Assembly (NCBI RefSeq): GCF_001039355.2 | Contig: NW_019775694.1 | Span: forward strand, 61,238 to 125,237 | Direction: 5' to 3' | Length of the DNA stretch: 64,000 bases | DNA from: Lingula anatina | Taxonomy: Eukaryota; Brachiopoda; Lingulata; Lingulida; Lingulidae | Part shown: positions 13,104 through 23,747 of the stretch, in pieces | How the letters are laid out: each line of letters begins with the position of its first letter | How positions within the stretch are numbered: position 1 is the stretch's first letter | Program-made: the position numbers and the translations under genes | The notes under the pieces: model-generated | Told to the model about the DNA's origin: nothing | The model's database searches: none | Seen by the model: only the letters and a program-made list of their open reading frames with translations

Positions 13104-13277
13104 GGGGCCGTACCGATAGTCCGAAGGTTCAATAGTCCGAAGGTTCATTGGTCCGAATGTTCACTATAGAACCTTCGGACCAATGAACCCTTGATTAAAA
13201 AATCGATGAAAATGTTACCACTTTTCGGACCAATGAACCTTCGGACCAATGAACCTTCGGACTATCGTGACGCCCCC
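13104..13277. mobile_element. hAT-like foldback element with 8-bp TSD
   Basis: A 174-bp element flanked by the perfect direct repeat ATTTGAGT (13096-13103 and 13278-13285). Ends are inverted repeats (GGGGCCGTACCGATAGTCCG on the left, CGGACTATCGTGACGCCCC on the right). The interior is built from inverted copies of GTCCGAAGGTTCATTGGT, so a single strand could fold into a long hairpin. An 8-bp duplication is the hAT signature. Non-coding. Confidence 0.85.
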
Positions 13278-13285
13278 ATTTGAGT

Positions 13286-16200
13286 CGTATAAGAAACTAG
13301 TAAAAGTGGTTTACATGTGTTACTGGGAATCCACGCTCCACCGGTGCTCGGTTCGTATGTACCTTTAAGAGGTTTTGTTTCAGTGTTTTTCAGTAAGACT
13401 TATTTTTAATAGCTTCAGCCATTTTGAAATGACCATCATAGCTAAAAAGGCAAGATAGCTGCAATTTCATGGCTTTTTTAGTAAAGCTTTTAGATCTGGT
13501 GGATAAAAAAAGTATTTTAGACGACATGTCTCTTTCCTTAATTTTTAGTAATGCCATCTCAAGGTATTTTCAGAGGAATTTTAGATTGGTGTGAATTTGT
13601 GCTTTTCCATTTGTTTTTCTGATGAGAAAACAGGCCATTTGAAAGTTTTATTCATGCTTGTTTCGTTTGAACAGCACAAGGTCAAGGTCACACAAGATGC
13701 GACAGGTTCTGCCAATATAGAACTCATCCATTATTTATCTCTTATCCACCCATCCTTTCAGACGAGATTTTGCATGCAAGTGTCGTCTGTTTAAAAAACA
13801 TATTTGATAAAATCAAAGTTTGCAAGGATCTTTTAAAATCTGTTCCATGCGGTGTAGTGAAGCTGGAAGGCGTTTGTTTCTTTTCGCGCCTTCATTATTT
13901 CCTTACTATTTTTTTACCCTGGTGACAAAAAATATGAACAACTATAAACAACAATAACTTATCTTCTCATTTTTCAAAAACAAAAGGTCTTTTTTATTCC
14001 AGGTTCCTCTCATCTGAGAGCTTTGGAACTATTCATCTTCCTTTTTTTTATCTCTCTCCCATCAATTCAGGCAGACCAAAATCCCTAATGAGTATTGTAT
14101 TTCAACATGATTGGCTTTCTGAAAAATAAAAAGATGAACCGATGTATCGGTATTTTTGTGCATACAGCGGCGTTCGTATATGTTCATTTATATTATCGTA
14201 TAAACCATCACAGCATTTCTTCGCTAAATCAAGCCAATGAGAGATGTGGATTATATTCAGTGGAAAGGTGCCACGTGATAAAACATTACGGCTTCCGTCA
14301 TCATAAAAATCTAATATCCGTTTCTGTGTTAATATGGTGTGTCCACGTTGAGTAAGTGATAAACAGGGACGATAAACCCTTTTCTTATCAATCGAAAAAA
14401 CATGTCATTGGATAAGTGAAAATTACTTTTTTTACTGAGGCATGAATTGTTCTTGTAAAAAAGGTAGCATTGCTCGTACGCCACGGTTCAGAAGCTTGAT
14501 ATGATATTTCAGGCGAACAATACGTTGCCGCACATATTTTGGATTAAACAAGACAAAATAAAAATAAAAAATAAGTCATTGTTGCTTTTTTGCCGTCAGA
14601 GTAAAAAAAGTAACGCGGGACATTTTTAAAGGTGTGTATAGGCTAAACGGCGAACCCTTTCTGTTCCGTCTTCTGTAAAACGCATGGCACAGACTATACG
14701 AGATCCTCGCAAACCTCATTTTATTAAATATTTCATTTCTTAAAATTCTGTCATTTCTTTTTCCAGACACAAGCAAATGGCATTGCCATGTATCCTTATA
14801 TATTCCCAACAGCTCGTCTGAAAGCCAGCCGCCGGCTCCTCTTTTCAGACGATAAGACTTATTTGTTTTATTTTGCAGTCGTCTGCCAGCCTCCAATAGA
14901 AATTGTCCTTGACTGGAACAACATTACCTATACGCTGGAGAATGCTCAGTGAATGATTGCGGACGGATTACAAACCCATGTTACTAATAGACAATCCCTT
15001 TGCGATTTGCTACATAACTTTCATTCATAACTACGCCGTACTACGAGCTTACTATAATTACACAACTCTGGGTCATAAGTCGCTCAATAGGCCAAGGACG
15101 GTGATAACGAGGAGAAGAAATAGCCTCCAAAGTATTGTCTTATTTCATTTTGCTGAACAAAACTTCTGCGACGATCGATTTTCTCCACAACATTGAGTCT
15201 AAATGCTATTATCCAATGGCCTTGATTTCAAATGCATTTGTGGAAATATTTCAGTCATGGAATTATTTAAGTTCAGGGTGGATGTTGTTATGTAAATTCA
15301 CTGACAAACACGCATTCCGATATGAAAGGATATACAGATAATAGGCACAACACGCAAGTAATCAGATACCGCAAAAGAATCGAAAGGCATTTCTTAGTAA
15401 TTCATTTTTATCATTAACGAAAATCACATCGCGCTTGGAATCAACAATGCGCCGAAAACAAAACGAATGAGAGAGGATTTTAGGCAACAATTCTGGAAAT
15501 AATAATATGCACACCTGCGTTTATCCAGATTTCAACAGGGGCATACGTAATCGAAGTTAACGCGTTACGCACCTGTTATAAACAACAGGGTTAGAACGTG
15601 GGGGGATTGAAGACACTTCAAAGAAAACCCAGCAATAAGAAAGCAATTGTTTCGAGAAAAAGTCGTTCTACTCTTTTGCTGTAGGGTGAAGAAATTCCAT
15701 TAAATACTGAACAGGAAAGACTTGGGGGGAATTGAGGAAATTGACTTAAAGAATATTTTTGTAAAGATATCCGCCTTGCGATATGGATCGCCGTCGTATT
15801 CCATTCACTGGAGAACAAAATACTTGCACAAAATATCGACGACGTAAAACTGTTCTGTTTCCGTAACCTGCGAGTCTTTTAATTCTTAGAGAAAAAGCAG
15901 GGAACATCGACCAGCAAAAATACAAACATTTCAAAGTAGACCCATTGTCTACTGCCTGACCATCCCATGTTATCTAAAATAGACCCCTTTGAGCGAAATG
16001 TATCCTTTGAGCGAAATGTATCCAGTATTTTCAGGATACTTAAATGACGAACATTGAATTGTAAGGACACAGTAAACAATTCTTGGAATTAACCTTATTA
16101 TTGTTTGAATAAAACATCTTTTGGGGGGCGTGACAGGCAGAATCTGCTTTCAGAGAAACTGGCCATTTCATTTTAAATGATATCTGAGATCTTTGAAAAA

Positions 16201-17333
16201 TTGGATTGGACATTACTCGCACTAGCACCAGCGGGATTCATTCACAGAAATATGTGTGAAGCTGTTGGAACAGGGCTGGTGGCATTTGAAAACAGAGTTA
16301 GGCCGTGATCTGCTTCGTTCACCGAATACCAACTCGATTCTCAAACCTCCGTTCAACAACTGATAAAACAACGCTTGGAATATTCAACCAATCAAATAGC
16401 ATGTCATCAAATTTTTATGGCGTTTTGTTCAAGGTCTTTGACAATCTGTTATGCGATAGGCGGTCATAAGTTCAACATACAGCTTTCTACTCCGTTTCAT
16501 TAGACAATAACATTGGCATATTAATTCGAGCCGAAGCCTATGAACGTTGAGCCGTATTAAATATAGCGGATCCATGTCAACGGCGAGTCCCCGGTGACAC
16601 GCATTGAAATCGAGAGCGAAAGCAACAGGAGGTAAATTGATGGGCAGTTTTGTTTTTCCGATGTATATTCAGTATAAGATTCAATAAAGGGAGAGATCAC
16701 ACGGTGGCAATAAGCAAGGGCACCGGAATATATGAATTCTAGTCACTGCGTTGAACTGATTGCACTATTAAGTGCAGAAAGGTGAGGCGACCACCTGATG
16801 CTAAACTAGGCGTATATTGAACTACTGCATTTAAACGCAGTGTCAGAAGAGGATCGCGTTTAGAAATGAGAAATCGAAATCGCTCGGAGCGTTCAGTTGT
16901 CTCTTCGGTGTCTGTTTCAACACGCTGAAGGATTTGCACCGCATTATAGATACACCAAGCAACGTCTGAAAAGCGTGGTCAAGGACCGCGTTTAATGCCT
17001 GTTGGATCTGATATTAACATTTTTCCTAGACAATTGACGGCTGTGAATATCACTTGCGTTTGCCATTTAAGGTTTATTAAGCTGAACCACCTGACAGTTG
17101 CCTTTAACACGAAAGATCGATGTACCGTGGAATAACCAAGGCATGTGCGGAGATACAGTGCTGCTTTGGGTTTGAACATTTAAGCATTTAGTGCTGCAAA
17201 GTGGAACTTGGTGCCCTTGGAACTGGTCAAGCGTAAAATCGATCGAAATGAGTACGGCGATCAGTGTTTGGAACAATTAATCAAATTAATCAAATCCTGA
17301 TAAAAAAAAATAGGAATTGCACTCGGATTTATC
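13286..17333. other. intergenic, 5' flank of the GPCR gene
   Basis: No gene or exon supported. The longest minus-strand open frame (14576-14896, 106 codons) has no recognisable domain and no matching splice partners. The last kilobase should include the promoter and any 5' UTR of the GPCR, but I cannot place a transcription start. Confidence 0.4.
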
Positions 17334-18692
17334 GTGTCGCCAATGGCGGTTCCAGACGCGGTAAGTGACCACATTAAGAAGGTTGCAGTGGACGGCATAT
17401 ACACAACCGAAGTCATGCACCTCCTGAACCGGACAGTAATAGAATTAACGACGCACATGGTCAACACGGCGCCAAACTGTGGGTCAACTAGGGGGTACCA
17501 CGCCATGGTGTCAACTGCCCAAGAGGGACCCTGGATGACCGAAACGACCCATGATTATGATGGAAACTGTTCCGTTGGTGGCTCGATGGAAGAGATGGCG
17601 TACAACACAGCGCGCTATCCATTCCTTCACTTCCTTCACAATTTCAGACTGTACTTCACCCCGACTGTGGTGATTCTGGGTTTCATCGGAAACCTCATGT
17701 CATTCCTGGTGTTCACCTGCACCCACCTTCAGCGACTTTCGTCCAGTGTCTATCTTGCCGCGCTCGCCATTTCGGACGAGGCTTTTCTTATCCTGCTCCT
17801 TATGACACAGTGGTTATTGGACCTTAAGATTAACCTGTTCTACTCGCAGGGATGGTGCCAGGCGAGTATATATTTAACATACATATTCAGTTTTCTCTCC
17901 GTGTGGTACGTTGTGGCGTTCACCACGGAGCGGTACATTGCGGTGCGGTTCCCCTTAAAGCGACCCGAAATGTGCACTGTGGCGCGAGCCAAAATTGTGG
18001 TCCTATCTCTGGCGGGGTTCGCCGCCGTGTTTTATTTGCTCACTTTATGGACAAACGGGGTTGAGGACGGAGTCTGCAAACCCCTGGACGGATATTCCGA
18101 GCTCAATAAGGGGTTCATTTACACGGATACCGTACTGACTTTTGTCATCCCAAGCGTCGTGCTCATATACATGAATATTCGAATTGCTATAAAGGTGGCT
18201 TATTTCTATAGTAAACGGAAGGAATCCGATGCACGAATTATTGTGGAGCAATTCACGTTCAACAACAGGTACGTGAAACACCCTCATCCGGTAATAGGAT
18301 CCCCTACAAGACGGTCGCAAGAGTCACAGATGAAGATTACAAAAATGCTGTTAGTGGTTTCAACTGTGTTTCTGTTCTTAAATCTCCCCAGCCACGGGAT
18401 AAGGATTTACGTCCTCATAATGTTATACGCCAACGGCGGGCAACACAGTGGCACACAAATGGAATACGTTCTACAGTACGTCTTTCAATTCTTGTATTAT
18501 ATCAATTTTGCGGTGAACTTCTTTCTTTACTGCATCACGGGGAGGAATTTCAGACGTGCGTTTGGGAGGTTGGCGGGAAAGTTCAGGTATAAAACTGTAC
18601 GTTTTTTCAGCCACGTGAGTACCAGTCTACGAAGGCGGTCTACGCGAACGAGATCCACGCCGCTTCCAGATCCGGGTGATCTACATGTATGA
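17334..18692 (+). CDS. intronless rhodopsin-class (class A) peptide-type GPCR
   Basis: A single 452-codon frame encodes a seven-transmembrane receptor. The extracellular N-terminus is about 104 residues with N-glycosylation sites at N32 and N78. TM1 lies near 107-130 with the GN pair (N120); TM2 has the LAALAISD motif with the conserved Asp at 148; C175 before TM3 and C248 in loop 2 can form the standard disulphide; TM3 ends in ERY (199-201); the TM5 Pro is 273. TM6 carries LNLPS (350-353 region) in place of CWxP, and TM7 has NFFLY (395-399) in place of NPxxY, followed by a basic helix 8 and an Arg-rich tail. NFFLY with ERY and LNLPS resembles lophotrochozoan neuropeptide/FMRFamide-like orphan receptors, but the ligand is unknown. 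Met4 is an alternative start. No introns are visible, so an old retrocopy origin is possible. Confidence 0.92.
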   Translation: MSPMAVPDAVSDHIKKVAVDGIYTTEVMHLLNRTVIELTTHMVNTAPNCGSTRGYHAMVSTAQEGPWMTETTHDYDGNCSVGGSMEEMAYNTARYPFLHFLHNFRLYFTPTVVILGFIGNLMSFLVFTCTHLQRLSSSVYLAALAISDEAFLILLLMTQWLLDLKINLFYSQGWCQASIYLTYIFSFLSVWYVVAFTTERYIAVRFPLKRPEMCTVARAKIVVLSLAGFAAVFYLLTLWTNGVEDGVCKPLDGYSELNKGFIYTDTVLTFVIPSVVLIYMNIRIAIKVAYFYSKRKESDARIIVEQFTFNNRYVKHPHPVIGSPTRRSQESQMKITKMLLVVSTVFLFLNLPSHGIRIYVLIMLYANGGQHSGTQMEYVLQYVFQFLYYINFAVNFFLYCITGRNFRRAFGRLAGKFRYKTVRFFSHVSTSLRRRSTRTRSTPLPDPGDLHV

Positions 18693-18695
18693 TAA

Positions 18696-19780
18696 ACTGT
18701 CATACATGCATGCCTGTACGCTCAAGTAGTCCTATATATTCATAGAGAGAGACACAGAAACTGATCTGTTCCATATTTATACTATCTGAACCTTATTCAG
18801 ATGCAGTTTATTTCAATATCTACTACGATACAAAAGCATCCAAAAATACCCCACAACAACGTGCATACACTCACACACCCATACACATACTCACATAAGG
18901 GCATGGTATTTTTTTTCATTTTTATACGTCTTCTCTTAATTGGTGGATGATAGAGCTTAGGCCAAACAAGTGATATTTTTAACTGTGTTTTATTTTCTTT
19001 TTGTAAAGCCGTTGTAAAATTACACAAAATTACACAGTAAGGTTATACTGGTATATATACAAATTGTTTGTAATATATTTATATAGATATCGCGCACACA
19101 TAGGCGCGGGGTTATTACAAGTTACACATTGATATGGCCGTCTATATTATAGGGGTTTGACGTTAACACTCACATTAAAACATGTTGTTTGTAAATAGCA
19201 TACCCGAATCTTGTTTTGCCGCTGTATCACATGCATTTAAAAACGGGATAAAGTCCAACGCTCACTAGAAGCTTCGAGCGAGCCACCGACTTTGCGACTA
19301 TTGGGTATCATGTAGTAATAATACCGGTAGCTAAGCTTATAGATTTTAGTGTGCACCGGGAATAACGATACACTATTATTTATATTTGCTGTGCCTTAAC
19401 ACTATCTGTAATAATAAACGGGTGCATTTGACGAGTATTTTTTCTAATTTCAGATCAGAAGTATTTTGGGTGATTAATAGAGTCAGCCAAAAATAAACGT
19501 TAATCGTAAAAAATGTTAAAGAAATGAAAATCTCGACAATTTGCTTATGCCACCCCCAAAGGGAAAAAAAGAAGAGAAAAGAAAGAAACAAGCGCTCTCT
19601 GTGGAATATCTTATTTACTGTTTTACAAATAGGTTGCAAAAGAACAATAAAAGATGCCTACAAACCGCCTGCCTCATCATTTCTGACATTTAAGGGTGGT
19701 GGTGGGGGGGTGGGGGGGATAGCAAATTATATTACCTGGTAATTGACAAGCAGCATTGGCCAAGGAATCCATTAATTGTT
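18696..19780. other. 3' flank of the GPCR gene, intergenic
   Basis: Presumably includes the GPCR 3' UTR. AATAAA words occur only far downstream (near 19492), so the polyadenylation site is uncertain. No other gene seen; the GT-rich and G-rich stretch at 19695-19718 is low complexity. Confidence 0.4.
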
Positions 19781-20677
19781 GATTATTACACCCATTGTTG
19801 TTATTTAATATATTGATTATTACATATGGAAATAAACAGTTTTAATACGTAAAATTAAAATTCTATTTGCACAAAATTTATCGCGATGACCTTTATACTT
19901 TACTTCAATATCCATATATTATGTCTTTTTGACCGGTGTGACAAGAACGGTAGTCCGCTAGGAACCGTAGTCCGTTTTCCATTAATTTATATGGTGACTT
20001 TCGTCCCATAAACTAATCCCAATACTCCGACTAACCTTTACCTGAACGAATCATATGGGACCACGGACTACAATTCCTCTCACACTAGGACACTTAAAAG
20101 TATTGTATGGGTCATTTCAAAGAAAAGGGGGCATTTGAGGCACGTCATTGACGCACATATTTTGCGTAATATTGGCATAATTTTGACTTGCACCATGATT
20201 TTTTGCTCTTTTATACTTCAATGCCGTCCAATATGTAAAGAAGTCGACACTAATTAAGTTAACATACAAAGGTTATGCAAATTAATATGATTAAAATGTA
20301 TGCGTCAATGAAGTGAGATAAATGTTCACTTTATTTTTTGTAATGACCCTTACATAATACATTTTAGACCACTTTACATCAAATTCTTTTATAATAGGGG
20401 AAAAATGTGAATGTACGCACATCAGCATTGCCACCTATATACCTGATTTTTAACGAAGCAGAACGACAAACTGCCTTAGGTGTTTTATTGGATTTTTCAG
20501 CTCCCTATTCTATTAGGAATTATATTTATATCACTTTGAAAATGACGGGAAAAGGCGAATGGACACGCGTTTTTGTAAACTCTGTTGCATGTCACCACTT
20601 TCAAAGAAAAAAAATGCATTAATAACGTACACTACAGTCACTTTTTACGCTATGTTTTTTATGTTCTTTCTTTAGGG
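19781..20677. repeat. duplicated block H1, copy 1 (probable haplotype overlap)
   Basis: This 0.9-kb block recurs after the single N at 20678 with only scattered substitutions and 1-3 base indels. It ends exactly at the N, and the second copy starts exactly after it, which is the pattern of uncollapsed overlapping contig ends. It contains an imperfect inverted repeat (GTGTGACAAGAACGGTAGTCCG near 19935 against CGGACTACAATTCCTCTCAC near 20066), perhaps an old MITE. Confidence 0.8.
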
Positions 20678-20678
20678 N
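20678..20678. other. assembly joint (single N)
   Basis: One ambiguous base separating two near-identical 0.9-kb copies. It is a scaffold joint, not a biological base. Confidence 0.85.
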
Positions 20679-21571
20679 GATTATTACACCCATTGTTGTT
20701 ATTTAATATATTGATTATTACATATGGAAATAAACAGTTTTAATACGTAAAATTAAAATTCTATTTGCACAAAATTTATCGCGATGACCTTTATACTTTA
20801 CTTCAATATCCATATATTATGTCTTTTTGACCGGTGTGACAAGAACGGTAGTCCGCTAGGAACCGTAGTCCGTTTTCCATTAATTTATATGGTGACTTTC
20901 GTCCCATAAACTAATCCTAATACTCCGACTAACCTTTACCTGAACGAATCATATGGGACCACGGACTACAATTCCTCTCACACTAGGACACTTAAAAGTA
21001 TTGTATGGGTCATTTCAAAGAAAAGGGGGCATTTGAGGCACGTCATTGACGCACATATTTTGCGTAATATTGGCATAATTTTGACTTGCACCATGATTTT
21101 TTGCTCTTTTATACTTCAATGCCGTCGAATATGTAAAGAAGTCGACACTAATTAAGTTAACATAAAGGTTATGCAAATTAATATGTATTAAAATGTATGC
21201 GTCAATGAAATGAGATAAATGTTCACTTTATTTTTTGTAATGGCCTTTACATAATACATTTTAGACCACATTTCATCAAATTCTTTTATAATAGGGGAAA
21301 AATGTGAATGTACGCACATCAGCATTGCCACCTATATACCTGATTTTTAACGAAGCAGAACGACAAACTGCCTTAAGTGTTTTATTGGATTTTTCAGCTC
21401 CCTATTCTATTAGGAATTATATTTATATCACTTTGAAAATGACGGAAAAAGGTGAATGGACACGCGTTTTTGTAAACTGTTGCATGTCACTACTTTCAAA
21501 GAAAAAAATGCATTAATAACGTACACTACAGTCACTTTTTACGCTACTTTTTTTATGTTCTTTCTTTAGGG
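20679..21571. repeat. duplicated block H1, copy 2
   Basis: Second copy of 19781-20677, after which unique sequence continues (GTAAAGCTTTTATAAACC). A 70-71 codon open frame is present in both copies, but it ends differently because of a small indel and has no known domain, so I do not call it a gene. Confidence 0.8.
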
Positions 21572-21981
21572 TAAAGCTTTTATAAACCTCATAGTCTGCA
21601 CATTTCATTTCTAATACCTGCACCAGATACAATGACAGACGTAGTGCCCTTTTCTCTTCATTGTTTCTTTCTTTGTAACCTGAAACATCTTTAAGTGGAA
21701 TTACATGTACGTTTTATAATGTCTTCATAAAGGAAAAAGGAGACATGCGAACAATGGAGAAGATATGAGCCGTTTACTAATGGTGTTGTTGTTAAATGCT
21801 ATCTCGTTGTTAAACGGACTTGGAGCAGCTGAATGGATCGGCCTGTCATTGGGGAAAAGATTTACACTAAGGGCGAGCTAAAATGATTGTTTGCACAGCA
21901 CCAGATGATCATGAATAGCTCATCTCTGTACTGCACTGATGTATTTGAATCACACCTGAATTGCGATTACCTGTTTTACGT

Positions 21982-22013
<32 letters not shown>

Positions 22014-23411
22014 TATTATTATTATTTATTTATTAGTTTTTTTTTATTTGGGGGGGGGTCACATCTTTANCTTACAAAAAAAAAAAAAAAAAAAACATTG
22101 GTAACAAACTACAAGCCAGGGACAATGAAATGACGCAGGACGTGGGGAAATGGAAAACCAATTGTCAGTTGGGAGTGGAACATTAGATGATTAATTAAGT
22201 CAGGGTTTTGACCCCTTTCAGCTTGATTTAAGGACGCAGAGAGTAAGGGAGACAAACAGGAAAATTTTTTTAGATTTAATCATAAAACAAGGATGAATAA
22301 AACATTTTACCTATAAGCAAACTGCCATTTGAAATGAAAAGAAGAAATTGATATAATAATGTAATATAGAATACAAACTTGCAAAAGGCATCCAACAATA
22401 AAGCACACTCTGAAAAGACAACACTAAAATACCATACTAAATATTCTTAGAACAAATATACAATGTACGTGTATATTACATGTACATGTATCAAAGGTAT
22501 CACCATTGTTTCTACAATTCTTTAAACTTCATTTTTCATGAATGATAATTTTATTTGTTATGTCGTCATTTACATGGGGAGAATGGAGTGTGTGGGGTTT
22601 ACTGGTATATGTAAAATTTGTGAGACAAAATAGAGAAGGCAAAACTAAGCCCAGTACGATTTTCTCATGGGCCCCGCACAACTTTCCATACCCCATGTAG
22701 ATGAACACATAACTCATAAAAGATGGATGGAAACAAAATCCTTGGCATTGTGGAAAAATGCTTTAAAACTTAATATTGTTACACTTTCCGCTTATTATTC
22801 TTCTGGAACAAAAGATTGCATTATTATATAGACGGGAAACACATTCAATAAAATGTCTTCAGGTAATCTTTTTCAACTTAATTTGTTATGGCGGTTCCAA
22901 AGCGGCCATTTAATCACAGAAACAATGTTGATTAAAGGGAATGACATAGAAGACTCTTGGTTTCATTCAAAATCATGTGAATTTGGTTTGATTCCATTGT
23001 CATACTGTACATTCTAACTTCGACATTTCACTGCCTTGTGGGCTTTGGGCCTATAGTCCATTACCCTGATGACTGCTGCAAGTATGAACTTTGACCTGTT
23101 GAGCTTTGATCTGATTCCAATACTGTGTCAACTGATGCCTATTCAGTAAGTGTGAACTTTGACACAATTCCACTACTACATACAGTATGTCAACAGATGC
23201 TTATGTGTGAATTTGGGCCCAATTTCAATACTTTGTGAACTGACAGCCCATTCAGCCAATGTTAACTTAGACCAAAGTCCAGTATAGTGTTAATTAGGTT
23301 TGATTCCATCGCTGTGCACATGTGATACACGTATCATGGGAACATTAACACGGCAGGCCGTTTCTGTGTAATATCATCCCATTGATGTAAACTGTCCATT
23401 ACTGTATATCT
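21572..23411. other. intergenic / 3' flank of the CFAP54-like gene
   Basis: Holds the 3' UTR of the minus-strand gene that stops at 23412-23414, but no nearby canonical poly(A) signal is obvious on the minus strand (a TTTATT word lies near 22548). The stretch 21983-22095 is a TTA repeat, G run, single N at 22070 and A run, i.e. an unresolved low-complexity patch. Confidence 0.45.
21983..22035. repeat. (TTA)n microsatellite
   Basis: Tandem ATT/TTA triplets, slightly interrupted at the right end, next to a G run and an unresolved base at 22070. Confidence 0.9.
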
Positions 23412-23534
23412 TTACTGTGTGAACAACTTGCTGAACCAGTTAAACATGGTCCCTCCCTTCATGGTGAAGCCAAAGCTTGGATCAAACAGCTTCTCAAAAC
23501 TGTGCATGTTGGCCTTGGTGACTTCAAAGGGAAT
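23412..23534 (-). CDS. CFAP54: CFAP54-like terminal exon w35
   Basis: 41 codons including the stop TAA. Encodes IPFEVTKANMHSFEKLFDPS FGFTMKGG and a Trp-containing helix ending KLFTQ. Acceptor TTTTTTTCAG. This conserved-looking terminus defines the 3' end of the gene. Confidence 0.87.
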   Translation of the reverse strand: MPFEVTKANMHSFEKLFDPSFGFTMKGGTMFNWFSKLFTQ

Positions 23535-23697
23535 CTGAAAAAAACAGATTTAGAAATAGATTAAGATATAGATCCAGGTGTAGAACACACACACATATAC
23601 ACACATGCAAGCAAATGCATGCACACACATACACAGTTAAGGATCAAACTGCATGGTGAAAAGTTTACTTTTGTTGATCACGTCAAAGACATGCAAT

Positions 23698-23747
<50 letters not shown>

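Noticed and set aside
14576-14896. 106-codon minus-strand open frame
   Set aside because: No recognisable domain, ordinary composition for non-coding sequence, no partner exons or conserved copy.
20407-21516. Near-identical 70-71 codon frames in two copies
   Set aside because: They are alleles of the same non-coding block at an assembly overlap, and a small indel changes the C-terminal part, so there is no sign of protein constraint.
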